Shown piece after piece: positions 6,285 to 9,538 of a stretch of 9,538 nt of DNA (positions are counted from its first letter, which is position 1; each line of letters begins with the position of its first letter). The stretch spans positions 1 through 9,538 of the forward strand of contig JAJYBQ010000074.1 of assembly GCA_021778935.1 (NCBI GenBank), read 5' to 3'. The notes beneath the pieces are model-generated. The model ran no database searches, was not told the DNA's origin, and saw only the letters and a list, made by a program, of their open reading frames with translations. The DNA comes from Pseudomonadota bacterium. GTDB lineage: Bacteria > Pseudomonadota > Gammaproteobacteria > Burkholderiales > Burkholderiaceae. Both the position numbers and the translations under genes were made by a program.

Positions 6285-7049
6285 TCAGTATTCGACCGGA
6301 ACCGGGTCCAGGCTGCGCCAAAGGTACCAGGTCGCGACGCTGCGATAGGGCGCCCAGCGTCGGCCCAGCTGCGCGACCTTCTCCCGTCCGGCAGCGCGCA
6401 GGAGATCGGCGGCCGTCTCCCCGGGGAAATAGTGCATCCCGACCGCCTTGAGCAGGCCGAGGTCGTCCAGCGGCAGCACGTCGGGGCGCAGAAGATTAAA
6501 GATCAAAAACATCTCGGCTGTCCAGCGGCCGATGCCGCGGATTTCGGTAAGGCGGCGGATCACCGTCTCGTCGTCCCAGGCGGATATCTCCCCGACATCG
6601 AGGCGCCGGTCCGCGAAATGGCGAGCCAGATCGCGCAGGTATTCGACCTTGCGCTCCGACAGGCCACAGGCCCGCAAGGTCGTCGCGCGCCGGCGCAACA
6701 GCGATGTCGCCGCGTCGGCCGCGGCCAATTCGGGACAGCGCGCGCACAGGCGCTGCCATACCGCATCGGCGGCCTTCACCGAGATCTGTTGTCCGACGAT
6801 CGATCGCGCCAGGGTGAGGAAGCCGTCACCGCGGCTCGCCAGCGCAACCCGCGGGTGATCGGCAATGATCGCGCCCAGGGTCGGATCCACGGTACGCAGA
6901 CGGCGCTTGGCGGCTGTCCAATATTCCGGGCCCGGGACGACGCTACGCGGCGGCGGAGCGAGCCTGCGAAGGCTGGCTGCACTGCCGCCACCCTCACCCC
7001 CGCCCTCTCCCGCACGCGGGAGAGGGGAACCCTCTAGCTCCGCCGCCAT
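6285..7049 (-). CDS. alkA: DNA-3-methyladenine glycosylase II (AlkA-like, HhH-GPD)
   Basis: This base-excision repair enzyme removes alkylated purines from DNA. The 254-aa reading shows the HhH-GPD core: [21 protein letters not shown] (74-94), helix-hairpin-helix [14 protein letters not shown] (167-180) and LPLDD (192-196). The second Asp there corresponds to the catalytic Asp238 of E. coli AlkA. It ends with [13 protein letters not shown] (232-244). It lacks the N-terminal beta domain of E. coli AlkA and is the short form. The start is uncertain. The ATG at 7049 overlaps the cysS stop by 16 nt, and residues 8-22 ([15 protein letters not shown]) are a translation of a dispersed palindromic repeat. 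No in-frame ATG, GTG or TTG exists between there and the conserved PEYW (41-44), so either the repeat is truly translated or an unusual start is used. It is 11 nt from accA. Confidence 0.92.
   Translation of the reverse strand: MAAELEGSPLPRAGEGGGEGGGSAASLRRLAPPPRSVVPGPEYWTAAKRRLRTVDPTLGAIIADHPRVALASRGDGFLTLARSIVGQQISVKAADAVWQRLCARCPELAAADAATSLLRRRATTLRACGLSERKVEYLRDLARHFADRRLDVGEISAWDDETVIRRLTEIRGIGRWTAEMFLIFNLLRPDVLPLDDLGLLKAVGMHYFPGETAADLLRAAGREKVAQLGRRWAPYRSVATWYLWRSLDPVPVEY
6991..7027. repeat. Dispersed palindromic repeat of the CCCTCTCCCGC...GCGGGAGAGGG type
   Basis: CCCTCTCCCGC (7003-7013) pairs perfectly with GCGGGAGAGGG (7016-7026), leaving a 2-nt centre. It is next to CCCTCACCCCCG (6991-7002). 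From memory this is a widely dispersed intergenic repeat of GC-rich beta- and gammaproteobacteria, often mistranslated as PLPRAGEG. It lies just after the cysS stop and inside the annotated 5' end of alkA, where it may act as an mRNA hairpin. Confidence 0.75.
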
Positions 7050-8470
7050 GTCGTGCCGCCCGGCCCGTCCTCGAGGCCGATCCCCTCGGCCGCGAGCTCG
7101 GCGCGGATCCGATCGGCGGTGGCGAAATCGCGCGCCTTCTTGGCGGCCGCACGCTCCGCGATGCGGGCGCGGATCCGCTCGCCCTCGTCGCCGCTGGCCG
7201 CGGCGGCGCCAACGACAGCCGGAGTCACGGAACCCGCCGGAACCACCGGTTTGCCGGTCGCGCCGGGAGCCGACTGCAGAAACGCATCCGGGTCGTCCTG
7301 CAACAGGCCGAGCACCCCGCCCAGGGCACGCAATTGCGCCGCGGCCGCGGTCGATTTGCTGCGGTTCACCGCCCCCGCGAGGTCGAACAATTCGGCGATC
7401 GCCGCAGCGGAATTGACGTCGTCATCCAGCGCCGCCGCAAACCGTTGGGCATGCGGCTGCTGCCAGTCGACCGGGACCGGCGCGCGATCGAACCCCCGCA
7501 GCGCGGTATACAACCGCGCCAGCGCCGCGCGGGCGTCGGCAAGGAGTTCCCGCGTGAAGGAGATCTGTCCGCGGTAGTGGGTGCGCACGAGAAAAAAACG
7601 CAGGACTTCCGGCTGGTAGCGCGCCAGGGCGTCGCGGATGGTGACGAAATTCCCCAGCGATTTGGACATTTTCTCGGCGCCCACGCGCAGCGCGCCGCAA
7701 TGCATCCACAGCTTGGCCAACGGCTCGCCGAACGCCCCTTCGCTTTGCGCGATCTCGTTTTCGTGATGGGGAAAGATCAGATCCGGGCCGCCGCCGTGGA
7801 TGTCGAAGGTGTGCCCGAGCGTCGCTGCCGACATCGCGGAGCATTCGATGTGCCAACCCGGCCGCCCCGGACCCCAGGGCGACGGCCAGTGCGGCTCATC
7901 GTCCTTGGCGTGCTTCCACAGGGCGAAGTCGAGCGGATCGTGCTTGGCCTGGCGAACCTCGATGCGCTCGCCGGCCCGCAACTCGTCGAGGGAGCGCCCC
8001 GAGAGCCTGCCATAGCCCGGAAACTTGCGGACCGCGAAATCGACGTCGCCGTCCTCCGCGAGGTAGGCCAGACCCTTGCGCTCCAGCGTCCCGATCAGCT
8101 CGAGCATCTCCGGGATGTATTCGGTGGCGCGGGGCTCGATGTCGGGACGCTGGATTCCCAGCGCATCCAGGTCTTCATGCATCGCGCGGATGTTGCGCTC
8201 CGTCACGGCGGCAATCGACTCGCCGCGCTCCTGAGCGCGGCGGATGATCTTGTCGTCGACGTCGGTGATGTTGCGCACGTAGGTCACCTGCAGGCCGCGG
8301 GCGCGCAGCCATCGCTGCACGATGTCGAACGCCACCATCAGGCGCGCATGTCCGAGATGGCACAGGTCGTAGGTGGTCATGCCGCAAACGTACATGCGCA
8401 CATGCCCCGGCTCGATGGGAACGAGGTCTTCGACGCGGCGGGAAAGGGTGCTATAGATTCGGATCGTCAT
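7034..8470 (-). CDS. cysS: Cysteinyl-tRNA synthetase
   Basis: This class-I synthetase charges tRNA-Cys with cysteine. In the 478-aa protein the nucleotide-binding HIGH box is HLGH (38-41) after [10 protein letters not shown]. The zinc ligands are visible: Cys29, Cys210 (HIECSAM), His235 and Glu239 ([10 protein letters not shown]). The KMSKS loop is at 267-271 ([10 protein letters not shown]). [13 protein letters not shown] (63-75) and [11 protein letters not shown] (176-186) are family blocks. The C-terminal anticodon-binding region has a low-complexity Ala/Gly/Pro-rich linker (about 409-435) before the final [13 protein letters not shown] helix. Start: the ATG at 8470 gives the conserved [11 protein letters not shown]; a GTG at 8503 would add 11 unconserved residues. 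The ribosome binding site is weak. It is the first gene of the leftward cluster, overlaps alkA by 16 nt, and its leader contains an 18-bp palindrome. Confidence 0.98.
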   Translation of the reverse strand: MTIRIYSTLSRRVEDLVPIEPGHVRMYVCGMTTYDLCHLGHARLMVAFDIVQRWLRARGLQVTYVRNITDVDDKIIRRAQERGESIAAVTERNIRAMHEDLDALGIQRPDIEPRATEYIPEMLELIGTLERKGLAYLAEDGDVDFAVRKFPGYGRLSGRSLDELRAGERIEVRQAKHDPLDFALWKHAKDDEPHWPSPWGPGRPGWHIECSAMSAATLGHTFDIHGGGPDLIFPHHENEIAQSEGAFGEPLAKLWMHCGALRVGAEKMSKSLGNFVTIRDALARYQPEVLRFFLVRTHYRGQISFTRELLADARAALARLYTALRGFDRAPVPVDWQQPHAQRFAAALDDDVNSAAAIAELFDLAGAVNRSKSTAAAAQLRALGGVLGLLQDDPDAFLQSAPGATGKPVVPAGSVTPAVVGAAAASGDEGERIRARIAERAAAKKARDFATADRIRAELAAEGIGLEDGPGGTTWRRS

Positions 8471-8498
8471 GGGATCGGTCGGGAATCGCCACGCGGCC

Positions 8499-8516
8499 CG
8501 CACACGATCGTGTGCG
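8499..8516. promoter_or_regulatory. 18-bp perfect palindrome in the cysS leader / divergent promoter region
   Basis: CGCACACGATCGTGTGCG is a perfect palindrome with no spacer, 28 nt before the cysS ATG. It lies between the divergent cysS and TPR genes. The symmetry suits a dimeric repressor or activator; as RNA it would have almost no loop, so a DNA site is more likely than an RNA hairpin. Confidence 0.5.
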
Positions 8517-8579
8517 CCTTCGGGACCGGCAGGCGCGCGGGCCGGCTGCCCCCCACGAACCCGCGTTTCGGAGATTCCT

Positions 8580-8603
8580 TAGAATGACGAATTCCAGTAT
8601 ATC
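8580..8603. promoter_or_regulatory. Possible divergent -10 boxes for cysS and the TPR gene
   Basis: On the plus strand TAGAAT (8580-8585) and TATATC (8598-8603) resemble -10 boxes before the TPR gene. On the minus strand TATACT (8601-8596) resembles one for cysS, with a poor CTGAAG -35 at 16-nt spacing. This AT-richer patch is the likely promoter zone, but no box pair is convincing alone. Confidence 0.35.
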
Positions 8604-8642
8604 AGCGCCCTCGCGTCCTTCAGCCCTGCACCGGATTCCGCC

Positions 8643-9260
8643 TTGTCACCAAACCCTCGTTTTCCCAATCGGGTCGCCGCGGCCCTGATCGCCGCCGCGG
8701 CCCTCACGGCGCCTGTCGCGCACGCGCAATCGGCAGACGCCCAGGCCGCGCCCACGATCGCCCCCACACTTGCCGCCAAACCGCCCGCGAACGACAACCC
8801 GACCGCCACGGCGATGAAGGCCATCGCCGGCGCCTTGCACAAAGGCGATCGGGCAGGTGCGCTGAAGCTTGCCGATACATTTCTTGCCACCCACCATCGG
8901 AATCTCTCGGTGCGCTTTGAGCGCGCCGTGATTCTCGAAGATTTGAACCGTCTGGCGGAGGCTGCCGCCGCGTTCGAGTCGCTCACCCGGGACTTCCCGG
9001 AATTGCCCGAGCCGTACAACGATCTGGCGGTGATCCATGCCGCGCAGGGGCATCTCGAACTGGCGGAGCAGGATCTCCGTCGTTCGATCGGCGCGCAACC
9101 GAACTACGTGACCGCGCGCGAAAACCTGGGTGACCTGTACGTCGCCATGGCAGCCGCCTCGTATGCGAGCGGCGTCAAGCTCGCACCGGCCAACGGCGCC
9201 CTGCAAAAGAAACTCGCGATGGCACGCAGCCTGTCCGCCGAGCTGACGAAGGCGCGCTGA
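8643..9260 (+). CDS. Exported tetratricopeptide-repeat protein
   Basis: The 205-aa protein has a signal peptide: NPRFPNR, a hydrophobic stretch VAAALIAAAALTAPV and a likely cut after AHA (28). A Pro/Ala linker follows (about 29-55). TPR-like helical repeats run from about 57 to 190. The clearest is PYNDLAVIHAAQGHLELAEQ at 124-143, continuing through the Pro of AQPN, and the next is ARENLGDLYVAMA at 158-170. TPRs bind other proteins; the partner is unknown. The start is the TTG at 8643: there is no in-frame ATG or GTG upstream before the TAG at 8580, and the signal peptide begins here. In related genomes, from memory, a TPR gene of this kind lies between cysS and ppiA, so it may assist periplasmic folding or envelope assembly. 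It is followed 76 nt later by ppiA on the same strand. Confidence 0.85.
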   Translation: MSPNPRFPNRVAAALIAAAALTAPVAHAQSADAQAAPTIAPTLAAKPPANDNPTATAMKAIAGALHKGDRAGALKLADTFLATHHRNLSVRFERAVILEDLNRLAEAAAAFESLTRDFPELPEPYNDLAVIHAAQGHLELAEQDLRRSIGAQPNYVTARENLGDLYVAMAAASYASGVKLAPANGALQKKLAMARSLSAELTKAR

Positions 9261-9324
9261 GCGCTGCCATGTTCTGCAACACCCATCACCCCAGCCCCCT
9301 TCCACGACCGGACGAGGGCACTTC

Positions 9325-9330
9325 AGGAGA
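9325..9330 (+). promoter_or_regulatory. Ribosome binding site of ppiA
   Basis: AGGAGA, 6 nt before a GTG codon. It decides the GTG start at 9337, since no suitable in-frame ATG is nearby. Confidence 0.75.
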
Positions 9331-9336
9331 ATCCCC

Positions 9337-9538
9337 GTGAAACGATTCCGTAGCGCCCTCGCCCTCCTTGCCGTCGCCGCCTGTGCAGTGCTTCCGCTTC
9401 GCCCCGCGGTTGCTGCGGAACCGGCCAAACCGATCATCGTCACGCTCGACACCAACCTCGGCCCGATCGTGCTCGCGCTCGACCCGCAGCGCGCCCCCCG
9501 GACGGTGGAAAACTTCGTGCACTATGTCCGCGACGGGT
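9337..9538 (+). CDS. ppiA: Periplasmic peptidyl-prolyl cis-trans isomerase (cyclophilin), 5' part
   Basis: The first 67 residues are present and the gene runs off the right edge. The GTG start has a strong ribosome binding site. The product begins MKRFRSALALLAVAACAVLP, a signal peptide with a probable cut after AVA (about residue 27). The cyclophilin fold starts next: KPIIVTLDTNLGPIVLALDP, then APRTVENFVHYVRDG, the hallmark N-terminal strands and the T-V-x-N-F motif of bacterial cyclophilins. Cyclophilins speed up prolyl bond isomerisation, here for exported proteins in the periplasm. A VAAC sequence inside the signal could serve as a lipobox, so a lipoprotein form is possible though less likely. 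The catalytic Arg and Phe lie outside the window. It probably shares a transcript with the TPR gene. Confidence 0.93.
   Translation, partial: MKRFRSALALLAVAACAVLPLRPAVAAEPAKPIIVTLDTNLGPIVLALDPQRAPRTVENFVHYVRDG

Noticed and set aside
7334..8587. 417-codon plus-strand frame opposite cysS
   Set aside because: Antisense shadow of cysS, which has full family motifs on the other strand.
1..9538. CRISPR array, toxin-antitoxin or phage defence cluster
   Set aside because: No regularly spaced repeats and no cas, nuclease or antitoxin genes. The only candidate, fic, is broken and has no visible antitoxin partner.

Overview
The window is GC-rich DNA that most likely comes from a betaproteobacterium. 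The gene order ppiA / TPR gene (rightward) opposite cysS-alkA-accA-tilS-lysC-tRNA-Ser (leftward), together with the protein sequences, matches the core gene order I know from Burkholderiales and relatives. This is recognition from memory, not a database search.

Right part (about 2176-9538): a core housekeeping region. On the minus strand a tightly packed set runs cysS (Cys-tRNA synthetase), an AlkA-like DNA-3-methyladenine glycosylase, accA (acetyl-CoA carboxylase alpha subunit) and tilS (tRNA-Ile lysidine synthetase). After a 121-nt gap with its own TATAAT box comes lysC (aspartokinase), then a separately promoted tRNA-Ser(GCU) gene. The first four genes overlap or lie within 11 nt of each other, so they are probably co-transcribed. 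On the plus strand, diverging from cysS, are a secreted TPR protein and the start of a secreted cyclophilin (ppiA).

Middle (about 1639-2175): a region with no convincing gene. It holds several short inverted and direct repeats and may be the edge of an accessory segment next to the tRNA gene.

Left part (1-1638): accessory. A Fic-family AMPylator gene is broken by a frameshift that coincides with loss of roughly 65-75 codons. To its left, also on the minus strand, are the first 33 codons of a [NiFe]-hydrogenase small subunit with a Tat signal. Its 515-nt upstream region carries a well-placed sigma-54 -24/-12 element, a perfect IHF consensus match and candidate activator-binding inverted repeats. 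This suggests an H2-oxidising lifestyle with NtrC-family (HoxA/HupR-type) control of the hydrogenase.

I do not see an undescribed defence or mobile system. The most useful observations are the hydrogenase promoter architecture, the broken fic gene, a perfect 15-bp palindrome inside tilS, a dispersed palindromic repeat read in frame at the start of alkA, an 18-bp palindrome in the cysS leader, and a probable internal translation start in lysC.
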